Made by a program: the position numbers and the translations under genes. 35,959 nucleotides of DNA from a virus, in the IMG/VR virus record IMGVR_UViG_3300035241_000047, positions 1-35,959 of that record, one strand, 5' to 3'. This document shows positions 1 to 6,885 of this stretch, one piece after another. The notes under the pieces were generated by a model, which had not been told where the DNA came from, searched no databases, and saw only the letters and a list, made by a program, of their open reading frames with translations. Within the stretch, counting starts at the first letter, position 1, and each line of letters starts with the position of its first letter.

Positions 1-450
1 TCACGACGCCACCCCCACCGCGGTCGCCAGCGGCTCGAGGTCGAAGCCCAGACGATCGTACGCGTGCAGGAGCACCCGGAAGTACCCCGGCTGCGGGAGC
101 CACGGCTCGAAGGTGTCGGCGGGCTGCCGGTAGACATGGGCGCGTCGGCGCCGGCCTCGCTCGTCGGTCACCAGCTTCGAGATGCGCTCATAGGCGAAGG
201 GGAAGCCTTCGTGCCGATCGAGCGCGCGGAGGTCCGGCGAGGTGATCCGGTAGAGGAGCCCTTCGACCCGCGCGCCGGGTTCCGGCACGATGCTTGCCAC
301 GGCCCCGCCCCAGCGGTGGCTGAAGCCGCCGAACGCGAGCGCATGGTTGGGCAGCACCGCGCGCGCTTCGATCCGCGCGCTGGCACAGCGCGAGCGCATC
401 TGCTGGTCGTCGAGGTTCGAGCCGTACGCGAAAACAATCACCTGTTGCAT
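1..450 (-). CDS. Gamma-glutamylcyclotransferase (GGCT/AIG2-like) family protein
   Basis: A 149-residue protein of the GGCT-like fold. It opens with a beta strand followed by the family's nucleotide-loop-like motif YGSNL (residues 9-13). It carries the central signature DRHEGFPFAYER (about residues 78-89), whose Glu matches the family's catalytic acid/base position. Family members release 5-oxoproline from gamma-glutamyl amines or peptides, or act on similar amide bonds. The ATG start is preceded by GGGGAG at good spacing. The gene lies 91 bp downstream of the amidoligase-like gene on the same strand. Amidoligase/GGCT pairs are a described association in comparative genomics, thought to make and trim gamma-glutamyl-type amide bonds. 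The exact substrate cannot be read from sequence. The TGA stop is at the window edge, so the gene is complete. Confidence 0.82.
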   Translation of the reverse strand: MQQVIVFAYGSNLDDQQMRSRCASARIEARAVLPNHALAFGGFSHRWGGAVASIVPEPGARVEGLLYRITSPDLRALDRHEGFPFAYERISKLVTDERGRRRRAHVYRQPADTFEPWLPQPGYFRVLLHAYDRLGFDLEPLATAVGVAS

Positions 451-541
451 CTTGTCATCTCCCCGCGGGCCGGAGCCCGCTGTCGTTGTCGATTGCGGTC
501 ATGGAGGCGTCGGCCGTGCGGGCCGGCGTCGCGTGGTGTAG

Positions 542-1483
542 TCATGCCGCGATCCGAACCTCATCGGCGTCGTCGCCGGCCGGCGCGCTCGCCGCCGCAG
601 CCACCGCAGCCGGAGCCCGGCGGTCGCGGCGCCCGCGCTTCCAGGCTGCGGAGCCTGCCAGCCTCTTCATGAGGTGCAGGCGCGCGGTCTTGAACTCGTC
701 GCCGATCAGCCCGAGGCGGAGCATGACGACCCGGAAGTCGTACTTGGCGGTGGCCGGATCGAAGTCGCGGCGCTTGCTCGAGGCAGCCTTGGAGGTGAGC
801 GCGTGGGCCGCGAGGGCGAGCACCAGCTGGACGTAGGCCTTGACCTCGCCCGCGTGGAGCGTCCCGTTGAAGTACCGGAATTCGATCGTGCCCCGGAAGA
901 AGAGGCTGTTGAGGTTCAGGCCGTGGTAGCGACTGCTGTCGTAGCGGGTCGGCCGAGTGTTCTGGTATCCATACCACGCTGCGCTGAGCTCTTGCATCGT
1001 GGTCGGAGGCTTCGCTTCGAGGCGCTCGATGAAATTCGGATCAATTGATCGGCAGTAGCGGTTGAGGCGGGCCTCGGTGACGCCGAGCGTGTGCTCGAGC
1101 AGGCGCTCCTGCTTGTGAACGAACTTGACCAGGTTGGTGACGCTCTTGGCGTTGAAGCGACTCCCGTCGATGTGGATATGGATGCCGGTGGTGGGGTCAG
1201 CCTTCGCGCCTGCGGCTCGCACCGCCCGGACAATGTTCTGCAGGGTCTCGATGTCGTCGTAGCCGAGGATCGGGGAGACGATCTCCCCGCTGTAGGTTCC
1301 GCCGCTCAGTGAGCCGTCGGGCACAACCCGCCAGATACGCCCGCTCGAGTCGGTGATGCGCCAGCCATCGCGCGCGGACTCGGTGGCGACCGTGCCGCCC
1401 AGCGCCGTGTGGATCGCCCGCGCAAGCTGCTCCTGGCTCAGGCCCACCGTCTCGATCTCGATCCCGTATCGCAGCGTCTTCAT
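542..1483 (-). CDS. Putative amidoligase (COOH-NH2 ligase, glutamine-synthetase-like fold)
   Basis: A 313-residue protein matching the Amidoligase_2 type. It starts with a strand reading [10 protein letters not shown], whose Glu pair fits the metal-binding position of the glutamine-synthetase-like fold. In the middle it has GIHIHIDGS (His pair, roughly residues 115-125) and later [11 protein letters not shown] (roughly residues 220-230). Family members are predicted ATP-dependent ligases that join a carboxylate to an amine. An in-frame start 17 codons upstream exists, but the ATG at 1483 is chosen because GAGG lies 8 bases before it and the family fold begins there. The last 40 residues are Ala/Arg rich and probably disordered. 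It is followed by the GGCT gene, so the two likely act as a synthesis/cyclisation pair on peptides or cell-wall-like substrates (inference). Confidence 0.8.
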   Translation of the reverse strand: MKTLRYGIEIETVGLSQEQLARAIHTALGGTVATESARDGWRITDSSGRIWRVVPDGSLSGGTYSGEIVSPILGYDDIETLQNIVRAVRAAGAKADPTTGIHIHIDGSRFNAKSVTNLVKFVHKQERLLEHTLGVTEARLNRYCRSIDPNFIERLEAKPPTTMQELSAAWYGYQNTRPTRYDSSRYHGLNLNSLFFRGTIEFRYFNGTLHAGEVKAYVQLVLALAAHALTSKAASSKRRDFDPATAKYDFRVVMLRLGLIGDEFKTARLHLMKRLAGSAAWKRGRRDRRAPAAVAAAASAPAGDDADEVRIAA

Positions 1484-1533
1484 CGTCGTTGCCTCGTGTT
1501 CGCTTCGGGCTCCGTGCCCGTCACGAGGACACA

Positions 1534-1563
1534 CATTGCGTTCAATCGAACACTAAGCAAGTC
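1534..1563 (-). promoter_or_regulatory. Shared early-region upstream motif, copy A (amidoligase gene)
   Basis: On the minus strand this reads GACTTGCTTA, then 13 bases, then ACGCAATG, 51 bases before the amidoligase ATG. The same arrangement (CTTGC, 15-16 bases, ACGCmATG) sits 40-46 bases before the starts at 2955 and 4199. Read as a promoter it gives TTGCTT, 17 bases, AATGTG. It could equally be an operator. A TCGAATTCGA palindrome adjoins it at 1562-1571. Confidence 0.4.
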
Positions 1564-1869
1564 GAATTCGACGATGTTCCAGACTAATATTCTGACGCGA
1601 CAATCATTCGATATCACGCCTTGTTGCGAGATACATCGCAGAGGATCGGACGGGCTCGCCGAACACGAGGGCGCAGCGGCGGCCTGGAGCGGGCCTCGAG
1701 CGGGTGGAGCGGGCCCGGTGCGGAGCTGGATCGACGCCGAAGACGGGCGATCACCCCACCCCCACCTCTGCGCCCCGCCAAATCCCGCGCTAGGTTCGCG
1801 CACGCCGCGCCTTCGGGCGTCGCCGCGGCATCGCCCGCACGCAGGCCGTCGGCCTCACCTACGCGCGGG

Positions 1870-1976
1870 CCTGGAGCGGGGCCGGGATCGGGCCTGGAGC
1901 GGGCGGGATTGGGCTCGGAGCGGGCGGGATTGGGCTCGGAGCGGGCGGGATTGGGCTCGGAGCGGGCGGGATCGCC
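1870..1976 (+). repeat. G-rich tandem repeat, about 21-bp unit, 5 copies
   Basis: Units begin at 1870 (23 bp, degenerate), 1893, 1914, 1935 and 1956. The consensus is ctcggagcgggcgggatt followed by ggg. Units 3 and 4 are identical and the last diverges at its end. Plus-strand GGG runs are spaced by 1, 3 and 8 bases, which meets a simple G-quadruplex pattern in each pair of units. Looser copies of the core lie at 1683-1725. Confidence 0.85.
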
Positions 1977-2086
1977 GCCGAAGCGCCGGGATGTGCGTCA
2001 ATGCGGCCCAGACGCCCGGGGTTGGCGCGATGGCCCGCGCTCGGGTTCGAATCGCGAAGGCGGCGTGCTCACACCGCGCGCTGCGG

Positions 2087-2341
2087 TCAGCGCGGGCGAG
2101 TCCGCGCTGCGTCCCAGGCCGCGCTGTTGCCGTAGCGGAGCCATGCTCCCTCGACGAGGACGACGTCGGTCGGCGCGGTGTCCGTCTCGTAGCGAGGCTC
2201 GTCCGCCTCAGCGTGGCAGTCTTCACGTAGGGCCACGCCCCGAAGCCGGTGCTCCATCGGGTAGTGCGGCTGGCTCATGATGACAACCTCTGCCTCGGCG
2301 TCGCAGCTTTCCAACACTTCGATCAGCTCCTTGACCTTCAT
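2087..2341 (-). CDS. Small conserved protein of unknown function
   Basis: An 84-residue protein starting MKVKELIEVLESCDAEAEVV, then MSQPHYPMEH, and ending with VVLVEGAWLRYGNSAAW before a basic tail. This pattern (short helix, an acidic pivot, a strand with S/TQP, and a C-terminal strand reading EG..L.YG...AW) is a widespread small bacterial and phage protein type with no assigned role; I recognise the type but not a function. Its ATG overlaps the TGA of the preceding ribbon-helix-helix gene by four bases (ATGA), so it is probably translationally coupled to it. It may act with that regulator, but nothing in the sequence shows this. Confidence 0.7.
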   Translation of the reverse strand: MKVKELIEVLESCDAEAEVVIMSQPHYPMEHRLRGVALREDCHAEADEPRYETDTAPTDVVLVEGAWLRYGNSAAWDAARTRPR

Positions 2342-2955
2342 GGCACCATCGATCCAGCGGTTGTGAACTGCTCGGCGACGCTGGGGTCGCCGAGGTGCGT
2401 GAGGTAGTGGCTGACGGCGTCCTGCAGGAACCGGTTCCGGCTCTTCACCCCGCGCGCGCGCCAGGCGTCGTCCATCACCTTGATCGCTTTAGTGGGGATG
2501 CGGAACGGCAGCGTCGTCATGTCGCCGGCCGTGTGGACCCGGCGCGGGCCCACCGGAACGCGGCCGTTCTCCGCCTCGCGAATTTTCCATATGAGGTACC
2601 CGCGGTCATCGCTGCCGGTGTCGCGGCCGACGATCTCGCGGTATTTCGCCTGCAACTCGGCGACCGAGAGCGCCGAGAACCGGCCCCGCGGCTTCGGCGC
2701 TGCGGCTTCGGACGTCGAGGCGCCCGGCGTCGGTGTCGCCTTGGTGGAATCCCTGCGCCCGCCCGCCTCCTTGCGGGCAGCGACGGCCGTGCTGAGTGCC
2801 TCGGTGATCTTGCGCAGCAGGAAGGTGCGGTTCGGCGAGCGCGTCGGTTCGCCGACGAGCTTGGCGTATTCCGCCCGTAGCTCGGGCAAGCGAAGCTTCG
2901 CGAGCGTCTTCAGTTTGTTCTGGGTCTTGGCGGGGAGCTTGATGTTCTTCGTCAT
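2338..2955 (-). CDS. DUF2924-like repeat protein with C-terminal ribbon-helix-helix-like domain
   Basis: A 205-residue protein. Two copies of a DUF2924-like motif are visible: LPELRAEYAKLVGE with RTFLLRKI (residues about 23-52), and VAELQAKYREIVGRD with GYLIWKI (about 100-130). They are separated by a Pro/Ala/Ser linker. The C-terminal 70 residues read as a strand, TLPFRIPTKAIKVMDDAW, followed by helices with RNRFLQDAVSHYL; this resembles a ribbon-helix-helix DNA-binding unit. The ATG at 2955 is chosen over an in-frame start 38 codons upstream because MTKNIKLP begins the conserved part and a shared promoter-like motif lies at 2995-3024, just upstream. It is probably a DNA-binding accessory or regulatory protein of the element. 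DUF2924 itself has no proven function. Confidence 0.65.
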   Translation of the reverse strand: MTKNIKLPAKTQNKLKTLAKLRLPELRAEYAKLVGEPTRSPNRTFLLRKITEALSTAVAARKEAGGRRDSTKATPTPGASTSEAAAPKPRGRFSALSVAELQAKYREIVGRDTGSDDRGYLIWKIREAENGRVPVGPRRVHTAGDMTTLPFRIPTKAIKVMDDAWRARGVKSRNRFLQDAVSHYLTHLGDPSVAEQFTTAGSMVP

Positions 2956-2994
2956 GGTGAATCCTGCGTTGCGTGATTGTTGGTGACCATGACA

Positions 2995-3024
2995 CATGGC
3001 GTTGCTTTCGCGACATCGCAAGTC
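2995..3024 (-). promoter_or_regulatory. Shared early-region upstream motif, copy C
   Basis: The minus strand reads GGACTTGCGA, 13 bases, then ACGCCATG, 40 bases before the ATG at 2955. It aligns with the motifs at 1534-1563 and 4245-4275 with the same spacing of 15-16 bases between CTTGC and ACGC. A TTATCTCGATAA inverted repeat lies just upstream (3026-3037) and could be an operator. Confidence 0.4.
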
Positions 3025-3121
3025 CGTTATCGAGATAATCGACATCGAGAGAGCGCTATTCGCCAACATCGCAACATCTGTTGGATACCCGCGGGTGATC
3101 GCGGGTGTCGGTCATCGTGGT

Positions 3122-3322
3122 TTATCCGTCGAGGTGGGCGTCGCTCGCGGGGGACGCCGCGTGGCTCGGCGTCTCGGTCGTGCTGCCGTTCGACTTCCTG
3201 AGCTCGGCGACGAGCGCCTCGAGGTTCGTGTTGAGCCGCGCGAGTTGGTCGGCGATCTTCGGCATGGTCACCTCGTAGAACCGCTGGCCCATCCTCGTCT
3301 GGAAGAAGCCGACGCCGGCCAT
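3122..3322 (-). CDS. Small conserved phage-type protein, function unknown
   Basis: A 66-residue protein beginning MAGVGFFQTRMGQRFYEVTM, followed by an amphipathic helix PKIADQLARLNTNLEALVAEL and a Ser/Ala-rich tail. The FFQTRMG..FYE opening followed by a leucine-rich helix is a recurring small-protein pattern in phages and mobile elements; no function is assigned. Much longer in-frame extensions exist upstream, but they run antisense-like through the neighbouring gene. The ATG at 3322 is chosen because it overlaps the neighbour's TGA by one base (TGATG) and has GGAGCAGG upstream. It is probably co-translated with the DUF2924-like gene. Confidence 0.65.
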   Translation of the reverse strand: MAGVGFFQTRMGQRFYEVTMPKIADQLARLNTNLEALVAELRKSNGSTTETPSHAASPASDAHLDG

Positions 3323-3906
3323 CACGCGACCTGCTCCTGCAGGCCACCGATCACTTGTGCGTGCTTGCGGATGGCCGCCGCTACTTTCGCCTTGTTCTCG
3401 TCGGTGACGCCGTCCTTCACCACCGCGGCGATGGTGCCGTGATAGCGCTCCCACGCGCGGTCCAGTGCGGCTAGCGGATCGCTCGACCGGCTTGGCGGCT
3501 TGCTGAGGCCCCAGAACGTGAAGCCGTTCTGGGTCTTGTTGGTGAGGCCGAGGTCCTTGGCCGCGGCCATCGCCGCCCCGGACAGCGAGCGGTACAGGTT
3601 GCCATTGTAGCGGATCCCGCCATCCTCGACGGTGCACTCGCAGCGCACCGCGCCGTGGCGATCCCGCTTCTGGATCAGCGTCCCCGGCGCCGGCATGCGC
3701 GGTTCGAGCTTCCGCGGTTCCGCTCCGCTGCTCGCCGCGTGGTTCGAGGCAGCCTGCGCTGCCGCCGTCGGTGCGGCCCGGCGCTTCGCTGGCGGCTGCT
3801 TCTGCGCCGTCATGCGTGCGGCTGTCGCCTTCGACCTCGGCTCGGTGTTCTTCGTCGATGCGGTCTTCTTGGTCGCCGTGTTCGTCTTGGTTTGCTTCTT
3901 CGACAT
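3322..3906 (-). CDS. DUF2924-like protein with Lys/Ala-rich N-terminal tail
   Basis: A 194-residue protein. The first 70 residues are a basic low-complexity stretch rich in K, T, A and R, of a type that could bind nucleic acid. The middle (about residues 85-155) reads PGTLIQKRDRHGAVRCECTV, then DGGIRYNGNLYRSLSGAAMA, then NGFTFWGL. This matches the DUF2924 pattern of a short barrel-like unit with a Y.G..Y.SLS signature. The last 50 residues are helical. The start is set at 3906 by AGGAGAAG upstream; an ORF extending 66 codons further has no support. DUF2924 genes are common next to phage and recombinase genes. The role is unknown and a DNA-associated function is inference. Confidence 0.7.
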   Translation of the reverse strand: MSKKQTKTNTATKKTASTKNTEPRSKATAARMTAQKQPPAKRRAAPTAAAQAASNHAASSGAEPRKLEPRMPAPGTLIQKRDRHGAVRCECTVEDGGIRYNGNLYRSLSGAAMAAAKDLGLTNKTQNGFTFWGLSKPPSRSSDPLAALDRAWERYHGTIAAVVKDGVTDENKAKVAAAIRKHAQVIGGLQEQVA

Positions 3907-3950
3907 CGTCTCTTCTCCTCGTTTGTTTGTCGGTCTGGGCTGTTTTGTGG

Positions 3951-4199
3951 CTATCGCCGGTAGCGGAGTCCCGAGCCCACCACTCGCGCGGCTGGGACCG
4001 AGATCGCGACCTCGGTCGGCAGTTGGTCGCGCAACGCGCGCAACACCTCGGCCTCGATCGCCGGGCCGGCCTGGCGGATCGCATCCCACGTATCCCGCTG
4101 GCATGTGGTGAAGGTGGCGAAGTCGATCTCTCCTGCGTGCCAGGCGTCAGCGTTCTCGCGCAGCGTCGCCAAAAACTGCGTCCTCATGGTCGTCGTCAT
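3951..4199 (-). CDS. Small hypothetical protein
   Basis: An 82-residue, mostly helical protein with a Trp-containing core NADAWHAGEIDFATFTTCQR and DTWDAIRQAG. I recognise the general look of a small conserved protein but no named family. The start at 4199 has GGAGAAG upstream; a second Met four codons in is also possible. It is the first gene of the leftward early-like group and faces the XRE gene across a 212-bp control region. It ends in TAG, so TAG is used as a genuine stop in this element. Confidence 0.6.
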   Translation of the reverse strand: MTTTMRTQFLATLRENADAWHAGEIDFATFTTCQRDTWDAIRQAGPAIEAEVLRALRDQLPTEVAISVPAARVVGSGLRYRR

Positions 4200-4244
4200 C
4201 GTCTACTTCTCCGTCGTGGCGCTGCCTCGCGCCTCGTGGACATC

Positions 4245-4275
4245 CATTGCGTCCTCTGCGCGTGATTAGCAAGAC
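4245..4275 (-). promoter_or_regulatory. Shared early-region upstream motif, copy B
   Basis: The minus strand reads GTCTTGCTAA, 14 bases, then ACGCAATG, 46 bases before the ATG at 4199. It matches the motifs at 1534-1563 and 2995-3024. GATTAG occurs twice on the plus strand, at 4264-4269 and 4296-4301, 32 bp apart (about three helical turns). These could be half-sites for the divergently transcribed XRE repressor. Confidence 0.4.
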
Positions 4276-4333
4276 AAACACGTGCGATTTCAGATGATTA
4301 GACATTGTGCCGCGTATCTGCGCCATTGCGTGC

Positions 4334-4363
4334 TTGCGCTGCGGTCCCGCGGGATTGCACTAT
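4334..4363 (+). promoter_or_regulatory. Possible promoter of the XRE repressor gene
   Basis: TTGCGC at 4334-4339 and CACTAT at 4358-4363 with an 18-bp spacer. This would start transcription near 4370, about 40 bases before the GTG chosen for the XRE gene. Both boxes are weak matches, so this is tentative. Confidence 0.25.
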
Positions 4364-4411
4364 GACTGCGTGCCCGGAACTTCCCTGCGAAGCACTCAGG
4401 ATCTCCGGACC

Positions 4412-4822
4412 GTGAAAGATCGCACCGAGCTGTGGAAGCGGGTCGGTGCGTTCGTACGCGAGCGTCGCGAGGCGCTCGGGCTCAGCCAAGGCGACATCAT
4501 CCGCGTGCTCGGCTACAAGAGCCGCAACGCGGTCAGTAATATCGAGGTCGGCATCGAGGGGCTCCCGACGAAGCGCGCCTATGCCTGGGCGGATCTACTC
4601 GAGGTGCCGCGGGATGCCTTCTTCCAGTTCGTGACGGGTGCCAGCGAAAGCATGGCCCCCACGAAGGTGACGGCGAAGCCGCGGGCCGCGGAGCAGCTCA
4701 CGGCCGCGGAGGAAGAGCTGCTCGCCTACTACCGGCGGCTGCCGCCGAAGTTCCAGCGCCGGCTGCGCGAGCACGCCGGCGAGTTCGAAACCTTGGCGCG
4801 CGCCCAGCAGCGGCGGCGCTGA
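4412..4822 (+). CDS. XRE-family helix-turn-helix regulator (repressor-like)
   Basis: The only plus-strand gene. It is a 136-residue protein with an N-terminal helix-turn-helix (about residues 8-62): VGAFVRERREALGLSQGDII, then GYKSRNAVSNIEVGIEGLP, typical of the Cro/C1 fold. The C-terminal half is basic and helical and lacks a peptidase signature, so it is not a LexA-like self-cleaving repressor. The GTG at 4412 is preferred because the helix-turn-helix begins right after it; an ATG at 4307 would add 35 residues of unlikely composition. It faces away from the early-like gene at 4199 and converges on the holin gene. This is the usual place for a lysogeny or early-gene regulator. Confidence 0.78.
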   Translation: MKDRTELWKRVGAFVRERREALGLSQGDIIRVLGYKSRNAVSNIEVGIEGLPTKRAYAWADLLEVPRDAFFQFVTGASESMAPTKVTAKPRAAEQLTAAEEELLAYYRRLPPKFQRRLREHAGEFETLARAQQRRR

Positions 4823-4910
4823 CCGCCGAAGCGCCCGGCGAGCACGAGACGTTGGCGCCGAGCGCGAGCGCGCTGACAACGAGCGCGTCGGGCAAGCGCG
4901 ACCGCTTCGC

Positions 4911-5369
4911 TCACGCCGCGAACGGAACCGCGTCGCCCGCCGTTCCCGGGCCCAACGTGGGGCGACTCTGCGCCTTGAGGCGATGCACCGTGGCTTCGAC
5001 CCGCGTGGAGAGCAGCTTGTCGACGGCGGCGCTTTCCAAGCCGAAGGTCTTGCCGACCTCCGCGAGGCCGGTTGCGCCAAGTTGCGACTTGGCGCTGTCG
5101 ATCGCCGCCTGCTTGGCCTGGGTGCGCTGGTCGGGCGTGAGGGCGCCATCGGCGCTCGTGGCCTTGAGCTTGTCCACGAGGACTTGTTGGGCCTCACGCA
5201 CGGCAGCGAGAATGACGTCGTCGAGGCGAAGGAGCACAGCCTTCAGTTGCTCGTTCTTCACCTTGACCGAGATGAGCTGCGCGGCTTTCACCGACAGCCA
5301 GCTGAGGCCGGCGAGCAGCACCGGTCCGAGGAGCTCGAAGACATTCCAGGCAGTCGTATTCATGTTCAC
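4911..5369 (-). CDS. LLH-type phage holin candidate
   Basis: A 152-residue protein with one hydrophobic N-terminal segment (NVFELLGPVLLAGLSWLSVK, residues about 7-26). This is followed by a long charged helix (VKNEQLKAVLLRLDDVILAA and on) and a C-terminal region with KSQLGATGLAEVGKTFGL. One transmembrane segment followed by a long helix and a Gly-containing tail is the layout of the LLH holin superfamily. The GTG at 5369 is chosen because AAGGAGGT ends 5 bases before it; an ATG two codons on is equally possible. It lies directly after the amidase gene (10-bp gap), forming a two-gene lysis cassette. Confidence 0.68.
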   Translation of the reverse strand: MNMNTTAWNVFELLGPVLLAGLSWLSVKAAQLISVKVKNEQLKAVLLRLDDVILAAVREAQQVLVDKLKATSADGALTPDQRTQAKQAAIDSAKSQLGATGLAEVGKTFGLESAAVDKLLSTRVEATVHRLKAQSRPTLGPGTAGDAVPFAA

Positions 5370-5379
5370 GGTGACCTCC

Positions 5380-6108
5380 TTATCCGGCAGCGCCGGTGGT
5401 TGATGCGGCAGCGACCGCGCTGCCAAAGACTCGGTCGAGCACACGCGGGAGGATCGTCTGCTTCCAGATCGGCCCCGGATCTTCCCGGCGCTGCGGATCG
5501 AAGTCGACATGGCCGTAGGCGCAGACCTCGCGGGTCCAGTTGAACCGCGTGATGAGCGCGCGGAGAACGACGGCGGCCGAGGCCTCTTGCGTCGGGGTGA
5601 ACGCGTCGAACAGGCCGCCCGGCGTGACCGCGGCACGGTCGAGCTCGAGCGCGCAGCTGGGGTCGGGGCGGCGTTCGTATCCGGGTGCCTCGGGGTTCAC
5701 GTAGAACGGCCAGCAGTAGACCTGGTCGCCGAGCCGCCGCAGGCGCCCCGCATTCTCGAGCTCGCAGCCGATGGTCACGTGGTTGATGTTCGCGAAGCGA
5801 CGTCCGGCGATGACCCCGGGCGTGCCGACGTGCCAGGTGCCGACGGTGAACGGCGCGCTCTGGTAGATGGCGCCGTCCTTGGCGATCAGCAGGTGCCACG
5901 ACGCGGGCCGATCGACGCCGCGCCGGAAGGTCTGGGCTCGACGCGCCAACACCTCGGCGGTACCAGGGCCGCCGCGTTCATCCGTGGTGTGCCACACGAT
6001 GCCGAGCGGCACCGGGGTTGCGAGCGGGTAGGTCCGCACGGTCGGGTAGCGCTTGCCGACTGGATCGCCGTCGGCGCCGACCAGCCAGCCGCTGTCGTCG
6101 ACCTTCAT
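5380..6108 (-). CDS. N-acetylmuramoyl-L-alanine amidase (Amidase_2 endolysin)
   Basis: A 242-residue cell-wall amidase that cuts the bond between muramic acid and L-alanine. Zinc-site signatures of the Amidase_2 fold are visible: IVWHTTDERGG (first His, about residue 42), TIGCELEN with the conserved Glu (about residue 120), and AYGHVDFDP followed by REDPGP (about residues 203-217), giving the second His and the third ligand. There is no signal peptide, as expected for an endolysin that needs a holin; a holin-like gene follows. The ATG at 6108 has GGGAGAA upstream and overlaps the previous gene's TGA by four bases. The family assignment is secure; the lytic role rests on context. Confidence 0.88.
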   Translation of the reverse strand: MKVDDSGWLVGADGDPVGKRYPTVRTYPLATPVPLGIVWHTTDERGGPGTAEVLARRAQTFRRGVDRPASWHLLIAKDGAIYQSAPFTVGTWHVGTPGVIAGRRFANINHVTIGCELENAGRLRRLGDQVYCWPFYVNPEAPGYERRPDPSCALELDRAAVTPGGLFDAFTPTQEASAAVVLRALITRFNWTREVCAYGHVDFDPQRREDPGPIWKQTILPRVLDRVFGSAVAAASTTGAAG

Positions 6109-6872
6109 CGGGGTTCTCCCACGCCGCGCGATGCACCGGCCGGCGCGCTCGATCTCACGAACTGAGACAGCTCCAGGGGGCGGTCCGGGAACGCCGCGTG
6201 GATATCCACGGGCCGTCTGGTCTCGGCCGCATGCTGCTCGACGACGTCGGGATGCGACCATCCGCGCGACTTGCAGTGCTCGGCGAGCGCGTTGACGGCC
6301 TTGCGGTGTTCCTGGAGGTGGGTGCCGTCGAGCCCCGGGGCCGCCGCGTCGAAGGTTCGCACGAGGCATTCGTTGGCACCGCAGTCGTTGCAGCGACGGA
6401 GGGCCATGATGTTCTTGTCCTGCGGTTGCTCGGCGCCGAAGCTGATGCCAAGGACGGGGCGCGAGAGGCACGGATCGATCCGGCCGTCGGTTGCGAAGCC
6501 CAGCGCGGCGCGCGCCGTGCCGCCAATGATCTCGATGCGGCTGGTCTCGCCTGTGGTCGCGCTCTCGATGAGGAGGCCGCCCGCGTCGTCGGTCGCTTGA
6601 ACGCCGGGGAGCGCGGCGTGGAGCTTGGCCGCGAGCTCGGCCGCGGTGATGCGGGCGAAGTCCGGGAAGTCGCCGGCGGCGAAGGTCACGGTCGCCGGAG
6701 GTGCCGCGTCGACGCGGACGACGAGGGTGTCGCCGACGTTGAGCGCGACAGGGCCGGTCTTCGACTTCTGTGCGCCGCGGTTGAACGAGATCGTGTGCTC
6801 GGCGTCGCACGCGGCGCAGACGTGGATCATGCGTCCAGGTGCAGGTGTGGTGGTCATACTCTTGATGGGCAA
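6105..6872 (-). CDS. Tail-associated protein with two Cys clusters, function unknown
   Basis: A 255-residue protein directly downstream of the tail fibre gene. It has a CxxC pair near the N-terminus (CAACDAEH, about residues 20-27) and a later CNDCGANEC cluster (about residues 163-171), suggesting zinc sites. Between them is a segment reading ARITAAELAAKLHAALPG, then GGLLIESATTG, then AALGF, a pattern common in phage tail and fibre proteins. The TTG at 6872 is chosen because AAGGAG lies 6 bases before it; an ATG at 6857 is the alternative. Its Shine-Dalgarno follows the frame-corrected stop of the tail fibre gene by one base. A receptor-binding or fibre-accessory role is inference. Confidence 0.6.
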   Translation of the reverse strand: MPIKSMTTTPAPGRMIHVCAACDAEHTISFNRGAQKSKTGPVALNVGDTLVVRVDAAPPATVTFAAGDFPDFARITAAELAAKLHAALPGVQATDDAGGLLIESATTGETSRIEIIGGTARAALGFATDGRIDPCLSRPVLGISFGAEQPQDKNIMALRRCNDCGANECLVRTFDAAAPGLDGTHLQEHRKAVNALAEHCKSRGWSHPDVVEQHAAETRRPVDIHAAFPDRPLELSQFVRSSAPAGASRGVGEPR

Positions 6873-6885
6873 TGGATTCTCCTTG

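Larger units (their letters stand above)
1484..2086. other. Intergenic region, about 600 bp, with no gene seen
   Basis: No convincing coding frame on either strand; the open frames here come from G-rich repeats. The left 80 bp holds the AT-richer upstream region of the amidoligase gene. From 1680 to 1980 the plus strand is dominated by degenerate copies of a gagcggg-containing unit, which becomes a regular tandem array at 1870-1976. From 1980 to 2086 I see nothing recognisable. Confidence 0.6.

Noticed and set aside
3323-4084. Long N-terminal extension of the small gene at 3122-3322
   Set aside because: The extension reads through the DUF2924-like gene in another frame and has shadow-like composition. 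The ATG with Shine-Dalgarno at 3322 explains the real gene.
4298-4489. 63-residue minus-strand ORF over the XRE start
   Set aside because: It is opposite a well-supported helix-turn-helix gene and has no recognisable features.
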